Shown piece by piece: positions 1 to 10,358 of a stretch of DNA of 64,000 nt (positions within the stretch are counted from its first letter, which is position 1; each line of letters opens with the position of its first letter). The notes beneath the pieces are model-generated. The model was not told the origin of the DNA. It saw only the letters and a program-made list of their open reading frames with translations, and did not search any database. This DNA comes from Onchocerca volvulus (Eukaryota; Nematoda; Chromadorea; Rhabditida; Onchocercidae): assembly GCA_000499405.2 (NCBI GenBank), contig HG738140.1, forward strand, positions 1,114,188 through 1,178,187. The letters are read 5' to 3'. The translations under genes and the position numbers were made by a program.

Positions 1-388
1 TAAGACAAAAAATGACATATGACCATGATGTTAAAAATACATACACTTTTCACCAAAATGAATTCAGTCCCTAAATACCATAAGAAACACTAGTTACTTG
101 AACCATAAATTTCATGTGATTTGGATATCGAAATAGTCACATGCATCAAACATTACCGAGCAAGGAAATTTCAAAATGCATAATCAAATCTAGAACTTAT
201 GCTAAATTTATATTAATTTATTTCAAAAGATTTATATTAATTTGTTTCTTTTCCATCAAAAAAAAAAAGAAAATATTAACTGGAAATGTTAAAAGATAAT
301 TTCAGATAAATTTCTTAATGAAATCATGCATGACATGTAAAATTTAAATAGCAATGAATTAAAATTCACGAATGGAAAGAACTTTTAG

Positions 389-604
389 ATGGGAAAACGA
401 TCTATTGCATGTCATCAGAAAAGGTTACACTCGACAGTTTCATTTTTTATTAATTTCCATACATCATCCGACCATCGAAATAATCTTCAATTATCATACA
501 GTATTCGACGAGAAGGCTTATCAGTGCTCTGCATCACTCATAATATTTTAATACGCAGTAATGAACAAGATGTAGCACTTATTGAATCTCTGTTTCAAGA
601 ATAA
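389..604 (+). CDS. possible terminal exon or small gene, unrecognised
   Basis: An open frame of 71 codons begins at an ATG directly after a good nematode acceptor (ACTTTTAG, ending at 388) and ends at a TAA at 602-604. It is followed by AT-rich sequence with AATAAA-like signals, as expected of a 3' UTR. The second half reads like ordinary coding sequence and ends in ALIESLFQE. No family was recognised. It could be the last exon of a gene entering from the left, a small trans-spliced gene, or a chance open frame in AT-rich DNA. Confidence 0.2.
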   Translation: MGKRSIACHQKRLHSTVSFFINFHTSSDHRNNLQLSYSIRREGLSVLCITHNILIRSNEQDVALIESLFQE

Positions 605-1063
605 ATTGATCTATTTCAAAAAAAGAAGAAAAAAAAACATCGTTAAGATACTTCAAATCTGTTATATGTTCAAATGTTTTCAATACCAAGTAATAATAGT
701 TGAATGTATATTTAATTAAAAAAAGAATTAGTGCTTAAGTTGAATAATTAATAAAAATTTACAAAAAAAAAAAAAAAAAAAAGACGATGCGATAGGAAAG
801 ATCTATGAACCCAATTAAATTCATTGCTTTTACAACTACATAAACACCACGAATACATTACATAATACAAAATTGATTTAAATAAATTCATGACCAAGAA
901 ATGAAAAGATTTAATTTGAAAATATCCCCTTGATCTATCAGAGAGTACTCATGGGAATGTTGAAAGAGAGAATTCCGATTAATTACTAAAATGTAAATAC
1001 ATATATTACTTTCATATACATTCATATATACCAGAACTGATTATTTTTCGGATGGAACCAGCT

Positions 1064-1069
1064 TTATTT
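1064..1069 (-). terminator. AATAAA polyadenylation signal of sdhb-1
   Basis: TTTATT on the plus strand reads AATAAA on the minus strand, about 90 bases after the sdhb-1 stop codon. This is the best placed canonical signal for that gene. Confidence 0.6.
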
Positions 1070-1156
1070 TGATGAAACAGAATAAACCAGAAAATATACT
1101 GTTTAGTTTCTGTACACTTTTATAAATAGCTTTTGTACAATTTCATAGAATTTGAT

Positions 1157-4100
1157 CTAAAAATTGGCTGGTGCAGCCATAGGTGCCGGCTTTTTATCGA
1201 AACCAGTGAGGAGTTTCTTAATTTCGCCAATTGCTTTTGCTGGATTTAAATGCTAAAATTAAACAAATTTGAAACATTATAATACCAAAAAAACAAAAAA
1301 TAAAATCTATTTGGACAACTATTCTTTCATTTCTGCTGAAAAATTTTACCGCATCTCTACGATGCATTTCTTGGGTACTCTATTTAATACTATAATACAA
1401 AAAATGTAAAACACTTCAAAGCAGTTAGAAAAATATTATAATATATGGAAATCAAATGATTCACGTAATACCATACCTCCAACTAATCTTCATCAAAGAG
1501 CAATAAATATTAAAGCTGAGGAATGGTTAATATTTGGATCATTAAAATTGAAAATAGAAATAAAAATTAATTGAATTTAATAAGGAACTATACATACCTT
1601 CGGACAAGTTTTTGTGCAGTTTAGGATAGTGTGGCATTTGAAAGCACTAAAATGATCGTGTATTTTAGACAATCGCTCCTCAGCAAAATCGTCTCGCGAA
1701 TCAATCATCCATCTGAAAAATTACCAAATATCATTAAAAAGAAAAAAAAAACCACTTGATTTCACAGGGATAAGTGACCTTCAATCATAAAAAATGAAGG
1801 ATAAAAATAGATCATGGCATTAATTTGTAGATTAACTTTCAAACATGTTTTAATGATATATAACAAATTGCTTATATATATTTATCTCTAATCTAATTAC
1901 TTCTCTGTCATTTACTGATGACTGACAATATGTTAAACAAAATATCAGATGGCAATGACGCTAAAATGATATATTACCATAAATCTGTTTCATTTAATTA
2001 CTGAAGTAGCATTAATTTCTTGAATATTAATAATCATTATCATTCTTACAATTTAGTAAGAATGTCCGGATCTCCAAACCATAATCAAAAATAACTATAC
2101 TAATTTAATTTATTCTACAGTTTATGATTACTTCCAGTATCAATTATTAAACTTTCGGTCAAGCTTATTTAATAGTTTTCCGTTTCCAAGCTAGTAACAT
2201 ATGATCGGTAAAAGCCGGGTTATTAACACTTTCAAAAAGGGTAAAATGATGAAGGCTGGTTTTAGAACATTCGTAAGAATATCACTCAATATTCTGAAAG
2301 GAAATTTTGTAAGAAAAACATATCTATAAGACTGCAGAAGAATAGCTGGTCCTAGATATTTGTCTGCATTCCACCAGTATGATGGACAACTCGTACTGCA
2401 GCAGGCGCAAAGAATGCATTCATATAATCCATCCTAAACATGTTGTCGATATCAGAAACTGAACAACACAACATTTTTACTTGTATTAATGATATAGAGA
2501 AAAAAATGTATTGGTACTGTGTCAATGAACGAAATTTTAAATTTCTCTCTAAATATAGATATACCGACCAGTTTTTCACGCTCTTTTTCTGTCTGGTACA
2601 TTTGCTTCTCCCCAAGTATCAATTTGTTTTTCTTCTTTAGCCATGGTTCAATTGATGCGTATTGTGCGTAAAACAAGTTCATGTCTGGAACCAAATCCTG
2701 CAAAATAATGTAATATAATTTATAAATCACAATTAGTGATTATTCAGAAACAAGTCGTAGATGGCAACCTAAAACGAAAGTTTAGTGAGATTGCCATACT
2801 TTCATACAAGAAAACTGGCATTTCCTATTGTAAAGAATGATTAACGAAAGAGATGTTTTCAATGAGTTCGATCAATATAAAGTCAGCTTAAAATATATAC
2901 ACAAAAAAAAAAAAAAAAATTTTAATCCTTGAAAATACTTCGTAAAATCCAGCGGTGTCCTATGGTCTAGTATGTCCAATCGAAATAAGTCATTATTAGC
3001 GCCAGTTAAGCATATTTCTGCATGATAAGTCAAGAATAGACGAGCCAGCAAACAATATCGGATTCAATATTTTACACCACAAATTTCCGTAAATTTTTCT
3101 CGCTCAAATTTAATGAGGTACAAATCGATCGTCAAAGTCATGATTAAATCCTCCAAAAATCAAACGCGTAAAATTTACTTTGATAACAAACATATGTGGC
3201 AGCGGATAGATTTTACTGCTCTTACTCGTATTTCCATCAATCTTACAAATACATGCCAAGGTATTCTGACCATCGATATTCATAGCACACGAACCACAAA
3301 TGCCTAAAAATATTTGTGTTTCACTTAAGTTTTCAATTTATTTTTTTTTTTTTTGAAAATAATCTATCCATTGCTGTGGACAAGGAAGAAAATTTGCATG
3401 CTTTGAGAAGTATATTAATGAACAATGAAATAATATGAAATCTAATATGGTATTATTCTTCAAAAACCAAATGATGGTCGATAGAATAATAAAAAAATTT
3501 ATAATTATTCACTAATTCTGAAATATGCTGAACTTCACTGTTCCTTTTCCTTTTAAGAAATTCCATCAGGGATAGTCTCGTCCTTCAAAGAAGCATATGA
3601 AAAATACCTTCACGACATGAACGGCGGAAAGTAAGAGTTGGGTCCACTTCATTTTTGATCTTGATCAATGCATCCAAAATCATTGCACCACAATCATCCA
3701 AATCGATATCAAACTTCTGAAATGAAATTCTCCAAAATGTATGTGAAGCTTATAGTGAAGGTAGGCGTCATAAAACCGTTTACGAAGCTATTATCTGATT
3801 CAACCGAGAGCGTTAATAAATTTCGATTACAAATCTAATTAAAAATTTGGTTTACATAAGCATCTGCTTGTATTAAATTTTTTGTGTACTGTGAATATAA
3901 CTGGATATTGTTTTTTATGAAGGGCTCATTACTCTTCTAAATTGTTCAGTAATATTCTAAAGTTGAATAATAATTAATGGCACAATTGCGACATAATCAT
4001 ATATACAAAGAAGATGTAAAAAAGATGCAAAAGTCCAGATCTTACAGAATTTTCCCTTAAATTTCTCTTATGAAAAGCTAGATTTCTGCCTAAATATTAC

Positions 4101-4459
4101 AAACGATATGAGTCTAATCGAATGAACGTGATACGTGAATTGTTGTAATCCAATTTTATGGCTTAATTAATCATTCTGGCATATCTGTAAACACTGCAGT
4201 ATCCTGCAGATTCTTATTATTTTAACCATTTTGAAATCACTTCAAAATTGCTAAATCAGTTCAATCTTGTTAAGTTTTAGATATAAAAAAAAGCTCCTAC
4301 CTGCAACTTAGGTTGTGACCCGGGCTTTTCCGGATCATAGCGATATATCTCGAATGTTTTGATACGTTTTCCTGTGGGGGGAATCGATGAAACGCAACGT
4401 GCCATCTGGTATACAAGATTACCCGTACGGCAGAAGTTGGATGCCAAACGAACGATCAT
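1157..4459 (-). CDS. sdhb-1: succinate dehydrogenase iron-sulfur subunit, mitochondrial
   Basis: SDHB carries electrons from FAD in SDHA to the quinone in mitochondrial complex II. Seven exons: 4301-4459, 3608-3716, 3179-3303, 2569-2697, 2324-2433, 1598-1712 and 1157-1252. They join to 280 residues, the usual family length. The N-terminus ([11 protein letters not shown]) looks like a mitochondrial presequence. The 2Fe-2S ligands are C87, C92, C95 and C107 (motif CREGICGSC). The 4Fe-4S and 3Fe-4S ligands lie in [13 protein letters not shown] (about 180-190), C237 and NCTKTCP (243-247). Quinone-site residues PSYWWN are present. Two junctions are odd. Exon 4 must end before GTCGGT to give REKL-DGLYEC. 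Exon 5 must end at 2324 to give SYR-W, but the intron then begins ATATGT instead of GTATGT. A weaker in-frame donor (GTCTTA) would delete S-Y-R. Identification is certain; splicing of intron 5 is not. Confidence 0.96.
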
Positions 4460-4994
4460 TTCTTTTTTTTCTTAATGACTTAAAAATGACGTCGTTATAT
4501 GTATATAATTAGTTCTGACGTAACAAAAGTAAAAATTTAGTTCTAATAAAACAAATGAAAAACATATCAAAAATACGTAAACCCACGCATTAGTGGTTAT
4601 GGTATAAAACAACCATAAAATATAATCAAATGGTAGACGCAATGCATATCGGGGGAAGTTTTTTTTTCTCTTTTTTCATCAAAATTTTGTATTTTTAAGA
4701 ATTCGTGTTTCTGAGCAAATGCACTCAAATGTGTCATTGCCAAAGCGCAAAACCGGGAGAGAGAGAGTAATGACAAAAAATATTTTTTTTTTGTTTTTTT
4801 GGAAATATCAATATTTCCGAGAGATTCAAGTAAACTCGGCAGCCTCACTAAAAAAGGATAGTCGGATATTAAAATTCTTAATAATAAGCCGACATAAAAT
4901 TTGACGCAGCTAGTACACAGAATCTTTTATAAAATACTCGATATTCTATGTTTCAAGATTCTTAAGTTAAAAATCAGATCCATATAAATCCTAC

Positions 4995-5040
4995 TCACGT
5001 AAAAGGTACCTTATTCACGTAAGACGTGTATCTTGACGTA
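4995..5040. promoter_or_regulatory. cluster of ACGT-core motifs upstream of sdhb-1
   Basis: Four ACGT cores occur within 46 bases, as TCACGTAA twice, AGACGTG and TGACGTA, some 540-580 bases upstream of the sdhb-1 start codon. Such cores are typical of bZIP and bHLH binding sites. Function here is inference from motif density only. Confidence 0.3.
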
Positions 5041-5369
5041 CATAGCTTATAAAAGTGTATAACGTATATGAAACGCTAAACAAGATATTATTTCACGGTA
5101 GAATATCACCAAACATAGCACACAACATTTAGAAGTAAAGAGAGATGAGATGGAGGAAAAGGAAATGTTAAGTAGATGGATGAGTAGCGCGCAATAGCAC
5201 GAACGGATATCATAGAAAAGAGCAGCAAGTGCATGTCGCGCACGCAGAAACGCACGCAGGCATGCATGCATATAGATGCACGAATAGATGATGTAGCGAT
5301 ATAGAACGAACAACATTATACATCATTCTCGCTCCTCATCTCTCACTAAACTTCCTTCTCGACTTTAAA

Positions 5370-5437
5370 GTGCACATACATACACATACACAAAAACACA
5401 CAGATACATTCACATGCACACATACATGAATATGTGC
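5370..5437. repeat. CA-rich imperfect microsatellite
   Basis: The tract consists mostly of CACATA and CACACA steps over about 68 bases. It explains the cysteine- and valine-rich open frame on the minus strand, which is not a gene. Confidence 0.8.
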
Positions 5438-5538
5438 TTGCTCACATGCGCCAAACATGTACAGCAATACAGGTAAAGACGTTAAGATGTTAATTAAAAA
5501 TATGATATAATTCATTTGGTACGCGTCATTCACTTTTC

Positions 5539-5592
5539 GATACGTTATCTCACGTTGCGACACGTTATCTCACGTAACGATACGTGATTGAC
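5539..5592. repeat. 20-bp tandem repeat with ACGT cores
   Basis: Two full 20-bp units (GATACGTTATCTCACGTTGC and GACACGTTATCTCACGTAAC) are followed by a partial third (GATACGTGATTG). Each full unit carries two ACGT cores. Position in the divergent spacer suggests a possible regulatory array. Confidence 0.7.
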
Positions 5593-6917
5593 TTTCTTGA
5601 ATATTTCTCCCTTCAAGTAGCCCATTATTTATGTATATAAAGCGGGAGAGTGTTCATTCTCCAATCCATCTTGTCTTCTATAGGATTAAAGAGAAAAGCA
5701 ATTTACTAGCAAATGAAATGAACTTTTTTTTTTCAGAAAGGATAGCTATTTTGTACGAATAATGCACTAAACAGCAAAAATGAAAAATCAGGACATTTGT
5801 ATGATTTAATAGTTGTTAGTAATAGTTTTAAGAGAATCTAAAGTGAATTTGATATGATCCCTATTAATTGATAGCCTGAGAAGAATCTAATATAAAATTG
5901 CAAAATGATTTAGTAGTTATCCTTAATTAACATCTTCAAGAGAATCTAACGTGAAGTTTTGTATAATTCAGTTATTACTAATTAATAAGTTTAAAAGAAT
6001 TTAACGTGGAATTCATTTTTTTTTTTTTATTTTTTAGTTATTATTAATTTGGTGATTATTACTAATTAATAGCTTCAAGAAAACCAATATATATATGTAA
6101 AATCAACAGCAACTGAGAGTTTTCCAAGTAAATCCACGGACTTTCCCAAAAATCCCGCCCAAATGACAACCAAATCCAAAGTGATAACTATTTGCGCAAG
6201 TTTGTGTAAGAAGTCATTCAGCGATTGCCAAATTAGATGAACCATTCGACGGCTGCATCTCTTTCGTTACTCCGGTGTACAGATATGTCAAATTTAGTAA
6301 TTAAGAGGATTTTGTAGTTCCAATTATAAATACTCAGCTTATGAACAGCATTGGGAAACGATGAAATTTCGCATCTGGAATATCATCTGTTTAATTATAA
6401 TCGAAATTAAATTACTTTCTGAAAAGCTTGAGTGCAAAATAAGAGAGCTAGAAATAATTTTTTGTTAAATTAGTTGCTTAATTAATTTTAACACCATTAA
6501 TAACATTGATTATTAAAAACAGGATATTTTACTGGAAGAACTTTCCAATATAGCAATTATAACAAAGCAATGAGTTACTTATTTGAGTCAGTATTTCCGA
6601 AAAGAGTGGCATTTCCTACTTCTGATTTTTTTTTTTTTTTTTCAGTTATTTTGAGGAAGTGGTATTTCAAAAGAGAGTGTAAATAAAGGGGTGATGTACC
6701 AGTTCAAAAAGATTTACTTGTAAGATTAAAGAATATTGCGGTTTATGTGACCAGTTCCAAGGTTTCAGCATCTTTAACAATCGAATATCGTTATGGAGTT
6801 GTTACGGCAATTAGTTCTGTAGTTTTTAACTTTATAAACTTCAGTGATATTCCCCTTAATCGCTGGATATTACTTGTGATTTCAGATTAATGACTTTATG
6901 ATAAATCTAATCAGCAG

Positions 6918-6926
6918 TAATTTCAG
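6918..6926 (+). promoter_or_regulatory. probable spliced-leader acceptor for the gene at 6962
   Basis: TAATTTCAG lies about 35 bases before the start codon, with no in-frame upstream exon. A short upstream ATG frame (five codons) lies between the acceptor and the main ATG. Confidence 0.45.
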
Positions 6927-6961
6927 GTGCAATGTATTATAATTATTGATTAGTGACATTG

Positions 6962-9809
6962 ATGACATCTCACGACAATTCAGTAATCATTTCGGGAGTT
7001 GATAATTTAGATAACAATGCAGAACTTATCTCGGTTGATGGAATGGTACAGCATGAACCGGTGCAACAACAGAATGCTGATACCTCGGAAATGAATTATA
7101 CTACGGTACGTTTTTGCTCTCGTGAGTAATAAATTTGTTCCGCAAAATAATAGTAATTGTAGAAGTTAGTTAAATTGTTAAAGTATATCATTATGTGCGT
7201 TCATCAACTAAGATATATAACGTTTTCACTTCAAATGCCGGCAGCAGTTGATTTACATTTGTTGATTCAATAGATCCTTAAATCAGTAGATTCCTTTTAA
7301 ATCATAACTGACATTTGATGTGAAAATATATGCATATATTTCTAAATATTAAAGACATCTTTATTATAATGCTTGGTTTTATTTATAACATGTCTTAAAT
7401 AACTGCATAAAATGCGTATAAATTCAAATTGAACTACTGAACTTAAAAAAATTATAAATTCTAGATTCCGTTGGAAGTATTGGAAGTAGCCGGTATCGAT
7501 GTTGAAAATTCTGGTGAATTAACTCAAGAACAGATAAACACAATCATGTCTTTGATTGAACCACATAATGCAACTCAGTCACATGATTTCAAACGAGAAC
7601 AAACTGATATACCGCAATCGTCTTATACCAATAGTATGCCCAATTCTTCATCCGAAACTGGAGACCGTTTAACGCTGTACATTCTGGACGATGGCTCATT
7701 AAAACTTACGGATGCCCTACTTCAAAAGGAATTTTTTGTGAGTTCTTCGGTTTCATTATTCAAAAATAGTTGATATTAATTAACAGCGCCAATAGTTTAA
7801 TTCTGCTGATTAATTTTGCTTAGTAGGATTTAATGATTCCTGATGGCTGTGCTGAAATCGTGATCATTGAATAAGCAAAATATATGATAAGTGTAACATT
7901 CCTAGGATTACTTTGTTTTGACTTTATCATAAGTATAATTAACTTCATGTGGTACACTTATAATTTCAGTTCACACCAAGAGAGTTAGCGTTGCAAAATA
8001 TTGATGTTGACAATTTAACTAATGAAACTTTGGAAAGGATCATTCAAATGGCAATGGAATCGTTAGCTTTTATATTTTGTTTGTTGCAAGTAAACTTTAT
8101 GATTACTGTGAATAAATTTTATTGCCTAAGAAATGATTCAAGTATATAATTCAAGAAATACTGGAAATAATAAATTCTGTGTATTACTGTAAAGAAAAAG
8201 AGTTTGGGTTATTTTAATCCAGAAATTAAAATTTTTTTCTTTTCCTTTTTTTTTCTTTTTTTTTTTTTTTTTTTTTGAAGTTTCATTTTCCAGAAATGAA
8301 GTGGTGATAATGAAAAAACGAAGAATAGATGATGCAAACTGTGTGGAATTTGCGGGATTTTCAGCTGTAAGTTCTTCATTCGCGAAAAAGAAAATTATTT
8401 GCTTGAATTTTTATTTACATTGAATAAAAATATGCGAAATAAAGTAACTGAATGATTAGTTATTTCAGAATACTTCGATGGAACCATCGGTATCTGCTTC
8501 TTCAAAAAGAGCGCTGGTTACTGGTATAATTTTACTTTTTTTTTTTTTTTTGTTTATTAGATTTTGCTAAATTTGCTATCAATTTGAGGAAATTGAATTT
8601 ACAAATCCAAAATTTCGTTTTTTTTTTCTATATGTTAACCTAAATTTTTTTCAGATTTCAAATCTAATTTAAAAAGTAAAGATGTTAATGATGATTGTTC
8701 CAGAAGAGCACCATGTCGAATCGCAACTATCGGTAATAGGCACTGAAGTTGAAATTAAACGAGATGGTAAAGTTTATTCTGCCACAATTAAGTACTGCAG
8801 ACAGAGTGGAGGATATAAAGTGCAATTTAGTGATGGTCATTTCGAATGGGTTAGTGAAGATGAGATACGATTACTTCATGGTATGTTTTCATAATCTTAA
8901 CCATTGGTTATTTTTTAAATAAATATTCCCTATTTTTAACATATTTTTATTAGAATTGGAGATTGTTGGTAATAGTTTATTGTTGTTTCAGATGGAAGTC
9001 CTAGAAAACGTAATGATCATGAATCATATAGTGGAAAAGCGGGAACTATATCTTCCGGAGCTGTTGATGAAGATGCATTATCAAAAAATATTAATGGCCG
9101 AAGATGCATTTCCCAGATTCCAGGTATGTGTTTTTTAACCAGTCATTTTTGCTTATTTTTACTTCACATTCTAAAATTAAAATCAATGATTATTTGGACA
9201 ACATACGCCAGGCATCAAAGTTACTCCAACGAATGGTTGTCATAAACAGGAAGAGCCGAATTTTTGCTGTGTTGTATGCGATCAGAAAGTTTATCAGAAG
9301 GTTCGCTATTCATTTTATTATTATTGTACTTCTAAAACTTGCAGGTCCCTCTTTAGTTCTTAAATAGAATTATATTAAGATTTATATGGAGGAAGAATTG
9401 CTTCATTTATTTCGAGTTCAACAAGGACTCCAGATAAATGTTTATAGTTTTACAAAATGGAGACAGCAAATTGGAAATTGAAGAAAGTAATTCACAAAAC
9501 GAAGTGGTATAACTTTATAAGAGCTGTGATTACATTTGAACAGTATGAAGAGCACCACACAGGATTCAATTCCCTAATTTGATTTTTCATACTTTTTGAA
9601 AGTTGGAGATCCTAACAATTTCTTTACAAACATTCTAGGAACCACAGTATATTGTGATACGGATTCCTGCTTGTGATGCATGTGTTGAACAAAAAATGGT
9701 TTTGTTAGATGGTAACACAAAAGATTGCGAGGCACAGACGTATGCTAGCTTTCTGAAAAATGGTCGTTTTATTGCTACTGTTGCAAACGATGAACAGAGG
9801 AATAACTAG
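6962..9809 (+). CDS. unrecognised nuclear-type protein with Tudor-like domain and CxxC pairs
   Basis: Nine exons join in phase to 401 residues: 6962-7105, 7465-7737, 7970-8061, 8294-8366, 8469-8523, 8704-8880, 8992-9123, 9212-9300 and 9639-9809. The first half is acidic and Ser/Thr/Gln-rich. Exon 4 contains a basic stretch (MKKRR). Exon 6 encodes about 50 residues (GTEVEIKRDGKVYSATI, then GGYKVQFSDGHFEWV) that look like a Tudor/chromo-barrel strand pattern, a fold that often binds methylated chromatin proteins. Exons 8 and 9 give CCVVC, then about 20 residues, then CDAC, a possible zinc-binding pair. A role in chromatin or transcription is inference. Exon 6 was started at 8704 (TTGTTCCAG), because the stronger acceptor ending at 8654 shifts the frame into a stop. 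I know no named homologue. Confidence 0.75.
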
Positions 9810-10358
9810 TAGCAATGATGATTTTGATAATTCATATGCTCATTTTCAAAAATTTTTTTTCGTCTTTCATTGATATTAAGTATAGAATATTTATGGAGGG
9901 GAACAACATTTCTGATACTGAATCGCGAAATTTGATAGTGATTATCATTTCCGAAACATTCGATGGTGTCAAGATATTTTTAGGATAAGAAAAATTTGGT
10001 CAAAAGATTGCTCTCATTATAAAATCTTACAAGTTATTTTAGAAATTTAAAAAGTTTTTTAAAAATTAAAGGAGCTTGCGAACATTTTCTGAATAATCAG
10101 TTGGTTTTTTAGTGAATCACAAAAGCAAGAAAATCATTTTATACATCCAATTTCTTTATTCTTCACTTATTCAGGAAATTATACCGATGATTTTGAAGTT
10201 TGATCGTATTCATTTTTGGGTTTCTGTTCAGAAAAATTGCATTGCAGTGTATTGATGTAGATGCCAGTGATTAGCTGTCAAGTCCTTTATTTTATTCTGA
10301 TTTTGAATTTCAAATTTGAAATTAAGATTCATATTTTGAAAAAAAGAATTTTGAAAAA
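9810..10358. other. convergent 3' spacer
   Basis: No coding sequence was recognised. It holds the 3' ends of the 401-residue protein gene (plus) and the ECI gene (minus). Overlapping TTTATT copies near 10286-10296 read AATAAA on the minus strand and are candidate poly(A) signals for the ECI gene. Confidence 0.6.

Larger units (their letters stand above)
4460..6961. other. gene-free spacer between divergent sdhb-1 and the 401-residue protein gene
   Basis: No exons were recognised on either strand. Open frames here come from low-complexity DNA, such as the CA-rich tract near 5370-5440. The spacer should carry both promoters. It contains clustered ACGT-core motifs (4995-5040 and 5520-5592), described separately. 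The stretch from about 5700 to 6900 is plain AT-rich sequence with poly-T runs. Confidence 0.6.

Noticed and set aside
5047..5563. Cysteine- and valine-rich open frames on the minus strand
   Set aside because: They arise from CA-rich low-complexity DNA and have no start context or homologous features.
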